Assembly: GCA_017694945.1 (NCBI GenBank)
Contig: JADIMA010000008.1
Coordinates: forward strand, 1-64,000
Length of the DNA stretch: 64,000 nucleotides
Reading direction: 5' to 3'
From: Candidatus Merdivivens pullicola
GTDB lineage: Bacteria > Bacteroidota > Bacteroidia > Bacteroidales > UBA932
Shown here one piece after another: positions 1 through 10,348 of this stretch. The stretch's first letter is position 1, and each line of letters opens with the position of its first letter. Under the pieces are notes generated by a model. That model did no database searches. It saw only the letters and a program-made list of their open reading frames with translations, and was not told where the DNA came from. The translations under genes were made by a program, and so were the position numbers.

Positions 1-488
<488 letters not shown>

Positions 489-495
489 TCAGATA

Positions 496-1353
496 ATGGG
501 TGATACGAAATCCGACGGTATTATTTTTATTGATACCTGGCAGGAATTCAATTCTTTGCAGTATGCCGGAAGGGTTATCCATATCCTTTGCCGGAAAGGC
601 AATATGGGTTTTACCTTTCAGGATACCCATTATAACATTTCTTACGGGGATTATGTCATTCTGCCCAATGCCGCACTTGCATGTGGTTTTTCGGCGTCAG
701 ATGATTTCCAAGGCATCCTGATGAACCTTTCGGAAGCATTCGTTACTTCGATTGCCATCCGCAGCAACTATGGCATCATAGGGCATCTGTCGCTCTTACG
801 GAATCCTGTCATGAAATTGTCCGAACGGGACTTCCGAATATGCGATGCTGCCTTGCGGTACCTCCGTGAGCGCATGGAAGATAAGATGCATCTTTTCCGC
901 GAAGAACTATTGGGCAGCCTGCTGACCGCGCATATTCTTGACCTGTACGACATTCATGCACGCAGTCACAAGGACCTGCAAGTGTCGGAGCGCGTTACCT
1001 TCCTGCTACGAAGTTTCATAGAATTGCTATATGACGGTGAATATATCCGGAACAGGGATCTTGGATTTTATGCTTCGCGCCTCTGCATTACGCCTCATTA
1101 CCTGTCGGAAATATGTAAAAAGGTAAGCGGGAAACCTGCCTCTTACTGGATTGACCGCTTCACTATGCAGGAAATAACCCGCCTCCTCCGGCAGAAAGAA
1201 CTTTCGCTGACGGAACTCGCGGAACGAATGAATTTTTCTTCAGTGTCTTATTTCAGCCGGTATATCCAGAAACGGCTGGGCGTTTGTCCTACTGAATACA
1301 GGAACAGTCTTCTGAGGACAACGATTCGAAAAATAATACCCCTTGAAGAATAA
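496..1353 (+). CDS. AraC family transcriptional regulator
   Basis: C-terminal HTH (FYASRLCITPHYLSEICKKVSGKPASYWIDRF...LTELAERMNFSSVSYFSRYIQKRLGVCPTEYR); start moved from 448 to 496 because 448 lies upstream of the promoter element. Confidence 0.9.
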   Translation: MGDTKSDGIIFIDTWQEFNSLQYAGRVIHILCRKGNMGFTFQDTHYNISYGDYVILPNAALACGFSASDDFQGILMNLSEAFVTSIAIRSNYGIIGHLSLLRNPVMKLSERDFRICDAALRYLRERMEDKMHLFREELLGSLLTAHILDLYDIHARSHKDLQVSERVTFLLRSFIELLYDGEYIRNRDLGFYASRLCITPHYLSEICKKVSGKPASYWIDRFTMQEITRLLRQKELSLTELAERMNFSSVSYFSRYIQKRLGVCPTEYRNSLLRTTIRKIIPLEE

Positions 1354-1399
1354 CCGGATACGCCTTCTTTGGGATACAGTACGCCTCGCGGCCGCTGCA

Positions 1400-2500
1400 T
1401 CAGAAGCCTACCTGCAACTGCGTTATGAACATGTGCGAGGATGGTATGCCGTTGTAGATGCCTTTGCTGTCATGGGAGCGTTGCTGATATACGTACTGCG
1501 CCTGAAGCCGGCATTTGCGGTAGATGTTCCACTGCAGTCCTATGATATAGTTGCATTGCCAGTCATGCATGGCAATGTTCCTGTCCAGATAATCCACCGA
1601 TGCCACTATGTCCAGAAATTTTACGGGAGATCCCGTCAGTGTGGCATATGCGCCGCGGCTTTTTACTGTGGCATCCTGTCCTTCCATATATTCGCTTCTG
1701 AGGTATATAGGCCCGGTTTTCAATTCCAGCCCTGTGCTCCACCTGTTTCTTTTGTATGTGTCTCCTTCCTTGAAGCTGCCGTAGGGGCTGTCTTTCTTTG
1801 CAGTCCCTTCTCCGATATATATTGAGCCGTGTAACTTGAGGGGGCTGGCCGGTCTGATTGCAAGGCTCGCCACAACATCTTTCCTGTTGTTGGTCTCGGC
1901 AGTATTGACAGGCTCTCCGTTGAAAACGCCGGCCCTGTATTCAAACAGATTGCGGTTGTCTTTCCCGGTTTTCAGAAATGCGCCGCCAATTTCTATTCCA
2001 AGGTCTCTGCCTGCTCCTCCTCCGAAGCATATGTCCGAGCCGTCAATGCCTGCAAGGTACTGGACCGCCTGTGCCCCTTTTATTATTTCCAGGACTGACG
2101 GCGACATGTTGCTTTCAATGGTAAAAGGTGTCTTGTATTGTCCGAGCCTGATGTAGAACGCATCCGACAGGCTATATCTGATATACAGTTCGTGCAGTTT
2201 GAATTTGGACACATCTGCCATGAAGTAGAGGTAAAGATGTTTGACGGGCTTGATGTCGGCAATGAACATGGCTCTGTATAGATTGAATCTGTTGAAGGCC
2301 CCTCCGTGTGCCATGTCGTATGTATCATACTGGTATCCTGTCTGTGCGTAACCGCTGACACTTACTTTTTCCGAAAGAAAACGGAGAACTTTGTTCTCTT
2401 TTGTGTCTTTCGTGCCGGTAGTGAGAGTATCTGCTGCTGATGAACTGATGCATGCTGCTGCGGTCAGGATTATGGTGAATACAGTTGCCTTGATGTTCAT
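1400..2500 (-). CDS. outer-membrane porin (OprO/OprP-like)
   Basis: Signal peptide plus VSGYAQTGYQYDTYD...LYLYFMADVSKFKLHELYIRYSLSDAFYIRLGQYKTPFTIE and aromatic C-terminal strand ending QVGF. Confidence 0.8.
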   Translation of the reverse strand: MNIKATVFTIILTAAACISSSAADTLTTGTKDTKENKVLRFLSEKVSVSGYAQTGYQYDTYDMAHGGAFNRFNLYRAMFIADIKPVKHLYLYFMADVSKFKLHELYIRYSLSDAFYIRLGQYKTPFTIESNMSPSVLEIIKGAQAVQYLAGIDGSDICFGGGAGRDLGIEIGGAFLKTGKDNRNLFEYRAGVFNGEPVNTAETNNRKDVVASLAIRPASPLKLHGSIYIGEGTAKKDSPYGSFKEGDTYKRNRWSTGLELKTGPIYLRSEYMEGQDATVKSRGAYATLTGSPVKFLDIVASVDYLDRNIAMHDWQCNYIIGLQWNIYRKCRLQAQYVYQQRSHDSKGIYNGIPSSHMFITQLQVGF

Positions 2501-2547
2501 TACTGTGGTGTTGATGAATAGGTGTTGCGTGTTTTTTATTTGAGCGG

Positions 2548-2555
2548 CAAAAATA
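2548..2555 (-). promoter_or_regulatory. -7 element TATTTTTG(C) for porin
   Basis: CAAAAATA on + strand upstream of the porin start. Confidence 0.4.
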
Positions 2556-2646
2556 ACAATAAGTCTCGTAAGAACAAATTATTTAACCGCCCGAGACAGG
2601 AGCATGCTTTCTGACCGGATGCTTTCTTGACTTTTCAGCCTCTTTT

Positions 2647-3039
2647 TTATTGCCGGGCCCGGCTTTCAGATTTGAATATTATATAAACAGTGGCTTTTGT
2701 GACAGGTGCGCCTAACTGCATGTCGTTTTCGGTAAGTGATATTATTTTGAACGAGTCTCCGTTTTCAAGGATTATGATGTCGTCTTCCAGTTTGTATTTG
2801 ACAATCTGCCTGTCTATTGTTATGATTTCATCGGAAAATGTCCATGTCGTGCCGAACTTGTCTGACATCTCTTGCGGCGCTCCAATCCATTTGTCTCCAT
2901 TCAAGGCCAATACATTCTGGACAGTCCATGTCTTCTTTATGTCGTAGCCGTTTCCGTCTTTTGTGCATGATGGAAGAATGAAAAGGACAACTACATTTGC
3001 AAGCAGAAATATTTTTTTAGTTATGTCTGAAAGTTTCAT
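2647..3039 (-). CDS. small lipoprotein, lipocalin-like (hypothetical)
   Basis: Lipobox-like VLFILPSCTKDG; KKTWTVQNVLALNGDKWIG...TWTFSDEIITID pattern. Confidence 0.6.
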   Translation of the reverse strand: MKLSDITKKIFLLANVVVLFILPSCTKDGNGYDIKKTWTVQNVLALNGDKWIGAPQEMSDKFGTTWTFSDEIITIDRQIVKYKLEDDIIILENGDSFKIISLTENDMQLGAPVTKATVYIIFKSESRARQ

Positions 3040-3067
3040 TTTAATGAAGGATATGGATAGTCGCTTG

Positions 3068-3075
3068 CAAATGTA
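3068..3075 (-). promoter_or_regulatory. -7 element TACATTTG(C) for the 3039 lipoprotein
   Basis: CAAATGTA on + strand, about 30 nt upstream of the start. Confidence 0.45.
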
Positions 3076-3091
3076 GTTATTTTTATTGAAT

Positions 3092-5788
3092 TTACATGTT
3101 CCTGTTGCTTTCTATTTCCCCTGTCTGGAATCCCGTAGAGGATTGGCAGCCATTATGGGTTATGGTGTAGAGGAAACTGTCTGCCAGCCTGAAGCGGAAC
3201 AATATGTTCCTGTTTCCGAAAAACATACTTGAAATGTTTTCATCTGTTATAAATTCTCCTCCGGATTCGTCCCTGTCCAGATACGGATTATGGAGCTTGT
3301 ATATGAAATTTCCTTTGTTGAACTGGTCTATTACACTGTCCTTGAAATTTTCACAAGGTGGGAGAGAGGCATGTGCCGGATCAGTATAAAAGAAATTGAT
3401 ATTGCCCCATAACGGTATTTTCTCTCCTATGCAGTAAAGAGAATTTTCGAATACGCCGAAGCGTTTTGATACTCTGAGGAATTCCAAACGTTCTCCTTGA
3501 AGAACAGGGACAAGGCCGCCGCTGTCGTTGATATTATATATTATCTCGATATTCAACGAGTAGGTGCCGCTTTCATTCCACGGAATATGTATTCCGACCT
3601 CTATGTTCAGATAAATGTCAAAATAATATGTGGAGGTGAATGTTTTTCCCGTTATTGGGCTTGTCTTGCTCAGGCGTAATGCGTAAGGTCCGGAGGCTTC
3701 CGGCCCGAGCAGCAGTTTCAGTCCGTCTTTCCCGGTTTCCGTATTTATGGATTCCTTGTCCGCGGGAGACTTCCCGTTTTCCCAAATCCTGTCCCAGCCA
3801 AGGTGTCTGATTTCTATTCCGGCTCCGTCAATGTCGTGGCTGTCTGCCGGTATGGAGTGGCTGTCCATTTCTCTGTCAAGCAATGTCATGTTGTCGATGT
3901 CGGCCAGTCTTCCTCCGCTGGAACGGAATGCCGGTATGACATTTATTATCGCTGATGCCTTCCCTTTGTCAGAATTGCCTATCCCGTCTGTAAATCTGAA
4001 ACTTACAGTCCCTTGATAGATGTCATGTCCTTTGGCGGCGATGCCGTATATTTCTCCTTTATATCCTGTGGACGAGTCTGAAAATCCGATATGTTCGAGT
4101 GTGCTGCTCTCCGTGGTATTTGTAACTGATGAATAATATCTTTCATATAGTTCCTGGTCGAAATTTTCCTTTTCAAGACGTTTCCCGTTATGAGACAGAT
4201 AAAGCGAATACTGTTCCGCATTTCCGCATTCGGATATGTCTCTGTCAGAAAATTCGATATTTAAACGAGGTATCGACGCCTTGATTGAAAATGTTTGTTT
4301 TTTCCCGGATGTATTGGCAAGATAGCATTCATATTCGCCTTCCTGCCCATAAGGGAGTTCTTTCACTATAACAGTGAACATTCTGTTTTTTCTTGTGTCG
4401 AATTGAAGTTTTACCGCTTCGTTTTCAACCGTCCTTATGCCTGTAACCAATTGTGTCTTTAAATCCAGTTCAAGTTCTCCGTATTGGGTGGCCACGCATA
4501 TTCTGTCAGGATGGGATGCAATGAACTCGATTGTTTTCTTTTCTCCAAGCAGCATGTCCGCATCATTGATTATCATTCTGTCGTCGCTGTTGTTAAGCAC
4601 GGTCACTGATACTGTGCCGTATGCGGATGGATGCTCCGAGGTGGCTGTCAGTGTAGTCCTGCCGGGGTTGTAGGATCTCAGATATCCTCCGGAATATATG
4701 ACTATGCTGTTGTTACTGCTGGTGTATTTTATGTCAGTATATTCGTCTGCGCGGATGCCGAATTTCATAGTGCTGTTAGGTAACATGTATATTTCGTCCC
4801 CCATTTCAAGGATTGCATCGCTCACTACCACTCTCCAGGAATCTTCATAAATCCCTTCTGGAGTTATGCTGAAATTGATATTGTATTTTTTATTCCTTTC
4901 AATGTCGAAATCCAGCAGAATCCTGTATCTGATATTTCCGCTTTTTATGCCTGCACTGTTTATTATGGAACCGTACAATTCTATCCATGAAGTGTTTTCC
5001 GGTGCCGGCGCGGACGGATCCTGAACTGTCAATGTCCCGGAAGTTTCTTTTCCGTAAGACATGTTTTCAAGCATGAACATGCGTATTCCTTTTCCTTCCC
5101 CGAATCCGGACATGTCGTATTCGGATCCCCTGTCTCCATCTCCGAATCTTTCAGGCAAATTGCCTGTGAAAGGAGAAATCTCCATAGGTGAATTGGACAC
5201 TTTAATGGAGTCAGGCACGACTTTCAGTCCTTCCGGTGCGTTGTAGTCGATATTGATTTCGGCTACGAGTCGTTTTACGTATATTGGAAAGTCATTTCCT
5301 GCTCCCGTGTCAATCGTAACGCTCCCAGCCATAGGAAGGAAGCCGTGCGGGTCAGTCATTTCTTTCCATGAACCGATTTTGTAGATGTACTTTTCGATTC
5401 CGTTTATACTGTCCGGAGGTATTCCGATATCACCCATGTTTACAATAGCGAAAATACGGTAAGCCGTGTTTTCGCGAAGTTCCAGCGTGCATTCGTTCTC
5501 GCCTGTGTAATTATCTGTATGATAGGATGCCTGGTATTTGCCGGTACGTAGATTGTATGCCAGAAGGGTTACATCGGACATCCCGTTCTCATCTGTGCAG
5601 TATATGTCGGAAATGACACCTTTCGTTTCGCGTAAATCAAAATCTCTAAGGTCTTCTTCGACTGAGAAACTGAATTTTTTTGTGTCTTCCGGCGTTTTTA
5701 CATTGATTTCCCGGATGCAACCGGAAAGCCCCATTATAATAGTTGAAATAAAGGCGAAATATTTAAAGTATTTGTCAATATCCGTCAT
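3092..5788 (-). CDS. large fimbrial-locus lipoprotein (DUF4906-like; candidate fimbrial tip/accessory subunit)
   Basis: Lipobox IIMGLSGCIRE, Mfa/FimB-like N-terminal region, Ig-like repeats; downstream of fimbrilin and FimB-like genes on the same strand. Confidence 0.65.
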   Translation of the reverse strand: MTDIDKYFKYFAFISTIIMGLSGCIREINVKTPEDTKKFSFSVEEDLRDFDLRETKGVISDIYCTDENGMSDVTLLAYNLRTGKYQASYHTDNYTGENECTLELRENTAYRIFAIVNMGDIGIPPDSINGIEKYIYKIGSWKEMTDPHGFLPMAGSVTIDTGAGNDFPIYVKRLVAEINIDYNAPEGLKVVPDSIKVSNSPMEISPFTGNLPERFGDGDRGSEYDMSGFGEGKGIRMFMLENMSYGKETSGTLTVQDPSAPAPENTSWIELYGSIINSAGIKSGNIRYRILLDFDIERNKKYNINFSITPEGIYEDSWRVVVSDAILEMGDEIYMLPNSTMKFGIRADEYTDIKYTSSNNSIVIYSGGYLRSYNPGRTTLTATSEHPSAYGTVSVTVLNNSDDRMIINDADMLLGEKKTIEFIASHPDRICVATQYGELELDLKTQLVTGIRTVENEAVKLQFDTRKNRMFTVIVKELPYGQEGEYECYLANTSGKKQTFSIKASIPRLNIEFSDRDISECGNAEQYSLYLSHNGKRLEKENFDQELYERYYSSVTNTTESSTLEHIGFSDSSTGYKGEIYGIAAKGHDIYQGTVSFRFTDGIGNSDKGKASAIINVIPAFRSSGGRLADIDNMTLLDREMDSHSIPADSHDIDGAGIEIRHLGWDRIWENGKSPADKESINTETGKDGLKLLLGPEASGPYALRLSKTSPITGKTFTSTYYFDIYLNIEVGIHIPWNESGTYSLNIEIIYNINDSGGLVPVLQGERLEFLRVSKRFGVFENSLYCIGEKIPLWGNINFFYTDPAHASLPPCENFKDSVIDQFNKGNFIYKLHNPYLDRDESGGEFITDENISSMFFGNRNILFRFRLADSFLYTITHNGCQSSTGFQTGEIESNRNM

Positions 5789-5801
5789 AGCATCATTGAT
5801 T

Positions 5802-6614
5802 TTATATGGTTAAGTCTTTATCGTATCCGGTATTCCATTCCGCACTTTTCAAGGTGATGCCTGTTGTCCCTCCTTCGATTCTGATACTGATGTCTATCAG
5901 ATCGTCTGCATCCCAGTTGTATCCTTTGTTTTCCAGAATTTTCCCCAGCAATATCCTGCTGTCTGCCCCGTCTTCGTATTTTATGTTTATTACAAGTCCG
6001 TCATCGGTCTGTCTTGGTATCCGAGACGACAGTCTTACATAGCCATTCTGCCTTGCGATGTCGGGTTCATGGAAAAATTCATCCATGAGAGGCTCTCCGC
6101 CGATAGTGTAACCGTTGTTGTTCCCGCTTATGGAGACTCCATGTATTTTTTCCGTTTCAAGGATTTGTATGTCAAGGTTCGCGAACCTTTTGTTGAAATC
6201 GATTTCTACCGTCATGCTTTCAGCATGCGTGTCGATTGAAACCTCGTCTCTGAATAAAGCAGGAAGTGCTTCCCCGTATTCGCCGCTGACTGTTGTCCCG
6301 TTCAGGTCAAATACAGGGAAATCGAGCCTTCCTGTAGAATCACACCATACATATATTACGACATCACGGTCTCTGGCGATTTCGTGTACATATCCTTCTT
6401 TGAGCAGTCCGACCGGAACCTCTATACGTTCTTTCATGACACCGCCTTCATATATATAGACGACAGGCTCATACTGTCCTTCGGGGAGATCAACGGCCTG
6501 CAATAAAAGCCGGCATGGGCATTCATCTCTGTCTTCCAGTATGTTGCAGGAGGCAATTATGACAAAAGACATGAGCAGCAATATTACTCTGTAATGATAT
6601 ATACGTTTATGCAT
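5802..6614 (-). CDS. FimB/Mfa2 family fimbrial anchor lipoprotein
   Basis: Lipobox VIIASCNILEDRDECPCRLLLQAVD; position after fimbrilin gene. Confidence 0.75.
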   Translation of the reverse strand: MHKRIYHYRVILLLMSFVIIASCNILEDRDECPCRLLLQAVDLPEGQYEPVVYIYEGGVMKERIEVPVGLLKEGYVHEIARDRDVVIYVWCDSTGRLDFPVFDLNGTTVSGEYGEALPALFRDEVSIDTHAESMTVEIDFNKRFANLDIQILETEKIHGVSISGNNNGYTIGGEPLMDEFFHEPDIARQNGYVRLSSRIPRQTDDGLVINIKYEDGADSRILLGKILENKGYNWDADDLIDISIRIEGGTTGITLKSAEWNTGYDKDLTI

Positions 6615-6633
6615 AGTGGTAGTGTTTGTACTG

Positions 6634-7617
6634 TCAGATTGTTTTGTCCATGCTGAGGCCTTCTTCCCAATCGCTAACGTTGATTGTGAAGTTACAGAAT
6701 TCTCCGTCTATCTTTTCCCACGGGTATTCTGTCCCGGGTTTCGTGACCGTAAGGTTGTTGATAGTATATGTGTGGTTGGCTTCAATATTGCCGAACGGAA
6801 TAGGGTAGTAGCAGATATCCCCTCCGATTGAGGCTTCGATGACCAGTCTGGTGTATCTCGGACTCCATATCGCTTCATAGGAATCGTCGGCGGTATCGTT
6901 CGGATATACGTAATAATAGAATTCTTTTTCATAATTTCCTTTGTGCGGTATCACTCTGTCGATTCCCGTATCTTCAAGAAGGGATTTTATTTCGGCGGAT
7001 TCATTGTCCCATTCTCCGTTTTTATTATACCATACAACGGGCGAGGAATTTCCCGGCAAATCACTGATTCCCGATACGTTTGAGACAAAAATACGTTTGA
7101 TCTCAAATTCCATCTTTTGGAAAACAGGGTCTTTCATGTCATTGATGATGTTCCCGATGGAGATTTTGGCGACGGTTCTTTTTACATCGACTGTCACATC
7201 ATTGCTCCCCGCTCCGATAGAGAATGGCTTTTCTCCGTACATTATGATATTTCCCGGGGAGTTGTCCTCCAGAGGAACAGTAAGTGCCCTGATTGAATTC
7301 AATGAGTTTGCGGCGGATGGGACATCGGTGTTCACTACGGCCGCTACTTCGTAGTCTCCTTCGTATAGTTCTATTTCAGAAAAGGTGCCGGAAGGAATGG
7401 CTGATGTGACATAGCCTCCTTCACCGTCGAATATTATGAAAACCGCATTGTTTACTGCGTTTTCATCTGAATTTCCGGTCAGTTTTGTTTCTGCTCCGTC
7501 GGACAGGGAGAACTTTACAGTATGTTTTCCTCTGTCCTTGATTTCGTTTTTCTCCATTTGTTCGCATCCTGACAATGTGATTGCAAGCACGCATGAGTAC
7601 AATAAGATTTTTTTCAT
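6634..7617 (-). CDS. FimA/Mfa1-type major fimbrilin subunit
   Basis: Lipoprotein signal ITLSGCEQMEKN, VKFSLSDGAETKLTG...NNAVFIIFDGEGGYV, C-terminal NHTYTINNLTVTKPGTEYPWEKIDGEFCNFTINVSDWEEG. Confidence 0.8.
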   Translation of the reverse strand: MKKILLYSCVLAITLSGCEQMEKNEIKDRGKHTVKFSLSDGAETKLTGNSDENAVNNAVFIIFDGEGGYVTSAIPSGTFSEIELYEGDYEVAAVVNTDVPSAANSLNSIRALTVPLEDNSPGNIIMYGEKPFSIGAGSNDVTVDVKRTVAKISIGNIINDMKDPVFQKMEFEIKRIFVSNVSGISDLPGNSSPVVWYNKNGEWDNESAEIKSLLEDTGIDRVIPHKGNYEKEFYYYVYPNDTADDSYEAIWSPRYTRLVIEASIGGDICYYPIPFGNIEANHTYTINNLTVTKPGTEYPWEKIDGEFCNFTINVSDWEEGLSMDKTI

Positions 7618-7640
7618 TTTAATAGTTTTTAAATTGTTAA

Positions 7641-7747
7641 TAAAAAAGCCGTATCAGGAATGCACAAATCCTCCCGCACTGTCTTGCTTGCTTTTGCTCC
7701 CCTCCAAATCTTAAGCAGCAAGAGTTCTACATCATTCCCGATACGGC
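7641..7747 (-). ncRNA. candidate structured leader / transcription attenuator upstream of fimbrilin
   Basis: On the minus-strand RNA: 15-bp outer stem GCCGUAUCGGGAAUG/CAUUCCUGAUACGGC directly followed by UUUUUUA, with inner stem UCUUGCU-GCUU/AAGCAAGCAAGA. Confidence 0.55.
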
Positions 7748-7759
7748 CTGTGTATTCTG

Positions 7760-9655
7760 TCATTCCAGCAGCCCGGAACATTCGGGATCCAGTTTATACC
7801 TGTATTTGAACTTCTCGTCCTGTTTTATGGCAGAACCCAGAAATTCTCTGGCCTTTTCCGTGTCTCCCAGCCTTGAGTAGGAAATCGCAAGCAGATAGTC
7901 TCTTTCCGCGTCTTTTTTCAGTTTCTTGAGGATGTTGAGCGCCGAGCGGTTGTAATCCATCAAAAGGTATGTCAAGGCGGTATTGTAGTCGTCATAGTAT
8001 TTCAGACAGTCCAGGGCTTTTTTATAGTCCCTCTCCCTGAGATAATGCAGTCCGTTCATATATGTAGTGTCTATGACTGCTGTCGTTATAGTGTCATTTA
8101 TGGCGTCTTTTTTATGCAGGTGGAACGTAAACTTCACATTGCGCATTCTGTTGAACAGCGAGTCTGATATGGTCTCATAGTACGGAAGGCTTTTTAAGCG
8201 GCGTTCTCTTTCTTCTGCTTCGTTTAAGGACATGCAGGCAAGTATTTCGCGCTTCTGCATGTCGGTAAACGCCGTTGTCGAAACCAGTAGCCTTTCCATC
8301 CCGTCCCAGTCTTCGCCTATTCCGCAGGCGGATATGTTTTTCTGTAATTTGTCATAATCAAACGGGACAACGGTATGCACGAGCGAATATGTGTCAGTAG
8401 TATCTGGTAGAGAAGAGTTACCTGCGAATGAGGTGAATAAGATATGCCTATCGTTGTCCCGATGTTCTTTTATGAACTTTCGGATTTTGTTTAGGATGTA
8501 TGCCGCTCTTTCCGATGATAGTTTCAGGTTGTATTCACAGTCTCCTTCCGGTGATGCGGCTCCCAGTATTATTATTGAGTCCAATATCAGTCCGTCATTT
8601 TCAAATATCTCTTCAAGTATCCCGGTTATGCGTCCGAACTCACGTTTGTTGTCTGCTATGCTGTCCTTGAAATACGATTTGTCCAGTTCGAAACGTATGT
8701 TGGCTTCGGCGTTGATGATCGAATCACGCTTGCTTATCATTTTTATGTATTTTTCCCTGTTGTCTGCCAGGCTACTGATGGAACTGATGTAAAATCTGAC
8801 CGTATCATCGCCAGTCCTTGAATAAATGCGTTCCCCATCGGCCATTATGGCCGACCTGAGATTCAGATCGATCCTTTTCATGCGCGGAATTGTGTTTACT
8901 GTCTGCCTGTATCTGTACGTAATGCTGTTTTCGGCTTTGTTCATGATGGTATCTATCCTTACACCGCCCGTAATGAACGGGGATTTGACGAATCTTTCGT
9001 ATTTCTTGTCTTTTCTGGAGTGCCGTATGAGGTTCAATCTTTTCAGCCATTGTTTTGTATAATGTTTTACAGCTTCTTCCTCGCTCACTCCGAAAGGAGA
9101 AAGCGCAAATCTTTCAAGAAAGATCCTCAAATCCCTTTTGTACAGGAACAGATCTTCTTCATCCAGAGGCAGAAGCGATTTTATGTACCGCTCATATTTT
9201 TCATATCCCCTAAGTTGCGCCTCTTTATACATTTCACCCGTTATAAGCAACGAATCAAGCAGTTCCTGTTCTCCGAGAATTGTAAGCACGGGAGTAATCC
9301 TGATTTGCCATGATGGATTGAACATGAGTCCGGGCACTACTATCTCAAAGTCCAGTTCGACCTGTCCGCGCCTTTCGCTGACTTGCTTGTGCTTTGCAAA
9401 CACATAGGCGGTTTCCAATACATCTATTGGTGTCATTTCACCGTTTTCGTCGGGAACGGCATTCATTACATCAGATCTGTTTTCAGCCGTATCTCTTTTT
9501 ACGGCAGTTTCCATACGTGCCAGTTCCCCGTGTTGCATGATGACTCCAGCACCCAGTTCTCCGGCATTCACCTTTCTTAGTTGTCCTGCTGTGGAACAGG
9601 ATGCCGGAATCATTGCCGCAACAATCAACATTGTTATTATGAAAGACTTGCTCAT
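7760..9655 (-). CDS. fimbrial-locus OmpA-like protein (DUF3868-like N-terminus, OmpA C-terminal domain, TPR tail)
   Basis: Lipobox MIPASCSTAG; OmpA-like NIRFELDKSYFKDSIADNKREFGRITGILEE...SIIILGAASPEGDCEYNLKLSSERAAYI. Confidence 0.7.
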   Translation of the reverse strand: MSKSFIITMLIVAAMIPASCSTAGQLRKVNAGELGAGVIMQHGELARMETAVKRDTAENRSDVMNAVPDENGEMTPIDVLETAYVFAKHKQVSERRGQVELDFEIVVPGLMFNPSWQIRITPVLTILGEQELLDSLLITGEMYKEAQLRGYEKYERYIKSLLPLDEEDLFLYKRDLRIFLERFALSPFGVSEEEAVKHYTKQWLKRLNLIRHSRKDKKYERFVKSPFITGGVRIDTIMNKAENSITYRYRQTVNTIPRMKRIDLNLRSAIMADGERIYSRTGDDTVRFYISSISSLADNREKYIKMISKRDSIINAEANIRFELDKSYFKDSIADNKREFGRITGILEEIFENDGLILDSIIILGAASPEGDCEYNLKLSSERAAYILNKIRKFIKEHRDNDRHILFTSFAGNSSLPDTTDTYSLVHTVVPFDYDKLQKNISACGIGEDWDGMERLLVSTTAFTDMQKREILACMSLNEAEERERRLKSLPYYETISDSLFNRMRNVKFTFHLHKKDAINDTITTAVIDTTYMNGLHYLRERDYKKALDCLKYYDDYNTALTYLLMDYNRSALNILKKLKKDAERDYLLAISYSRLGDTEKAREFLGSAIKQDEKFKYRYKLDPECSGLLE

Positions 9656-9669
9656 TACCCTTCAATTTA

Positions 9670-10227
9670 TTAAAACATATATACAAGTTGTATAATCAGA
9701 TTGTCCGGAAATATGTATCCCCCGATTCCCTGCGATATGATTTCTCCGCATTTCTGGCATTTATATTTCCTGTAATCCCGTATGCCGGCGACCATTCCGG
9801 CCCCCAGTTCCAAATTCAGGTTCGGTGTAAGCATTATGGCATATCCCGCAAATAATCCGGTTCCGTATCCCATGCCTTCTTCGGTGCGTCTTGATACCAG
9901 CCCCCCGTAATTGTATATTGAATATTGAAGTTTCATGCCTGCAAACCATCCTGAATTTGCATGCCAGAACCAGTATCTTCCTCCTCCTTCTATTGAGAAA
10001 AGCCTGTGCTGTATCTGTTTGGGCGTCCCATAATTGAATGTAAAGGGATTGTATGATCCTTTTACGAACACGCTCCAGTGTTGCTCGAGCGCATAGCCGA
10101 TTTCAAGATTAAATGTGGCGAAGTTGGCATAATCCGCAATATTGGTCCCGATTGAAACCCTCTGTGCCTTCAGTGCCGGTGCGGTTGTTAAAATCAGTGC
10201 CGCGATAATTAATAATCTGCATCTCAT
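9670..10227 (-). CDS. DUF3575 family outer-membrane protein of fimbrial locus
   Basis: MRCRLLIIAALILTTAPALKAQRVSIGTNIADYANFATFNLEIGYALEQHWSVFVKGSYNPFTFNYG; start at 10227 because the ORF-track start (10254) overlaps a promoter element. Confidence 0.75.
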   Translation of the reverse strand: MRCRLLIIAALILTTAPALKAQRVSIGTNIADYANFATFNLEIGYALEQHWSVFVKGSYNPFTFNYGTPKQIQHRLFSIEGGGRYWFWHANSGWFAGMKLQYSIYNYGGLVSRRTEEGMGYGTGLFAGYAIMLTPNLNLELGAGMVAGIRDYRKYKCQKCGEIISQGIGGYIFPDNLIIQLVYMF

Positions 10228-10251
10228 AGTCTTTCCCCCTCGTTTCCGGCA

Positions 10252-10259
10252 CAAAACTA
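10252..10259 (-). promoter_or_regulatory. -7 element TAGTTTTG for fimbrial operon
   Basis: CAAAACTA on + strand just upstream of the DUF3575 gene. Confidence 0.45.
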
Positions 10260-10348
10260 AATGGAATAAATAAGAAAAATACTCAAAAAAAGATAATCAT
10301 TAAAACTTTTGCTTATCTTGCAAATCAATACGGAAATACTTTTTTTAT

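Noticed and set aside
2653-2664. 12-bp palindrome GCCGGGCCCGGC at the 3' end of the small lipoprotein gene
   Set aside because: No T-tract follows on either strand, so not called a terminator; could be chance
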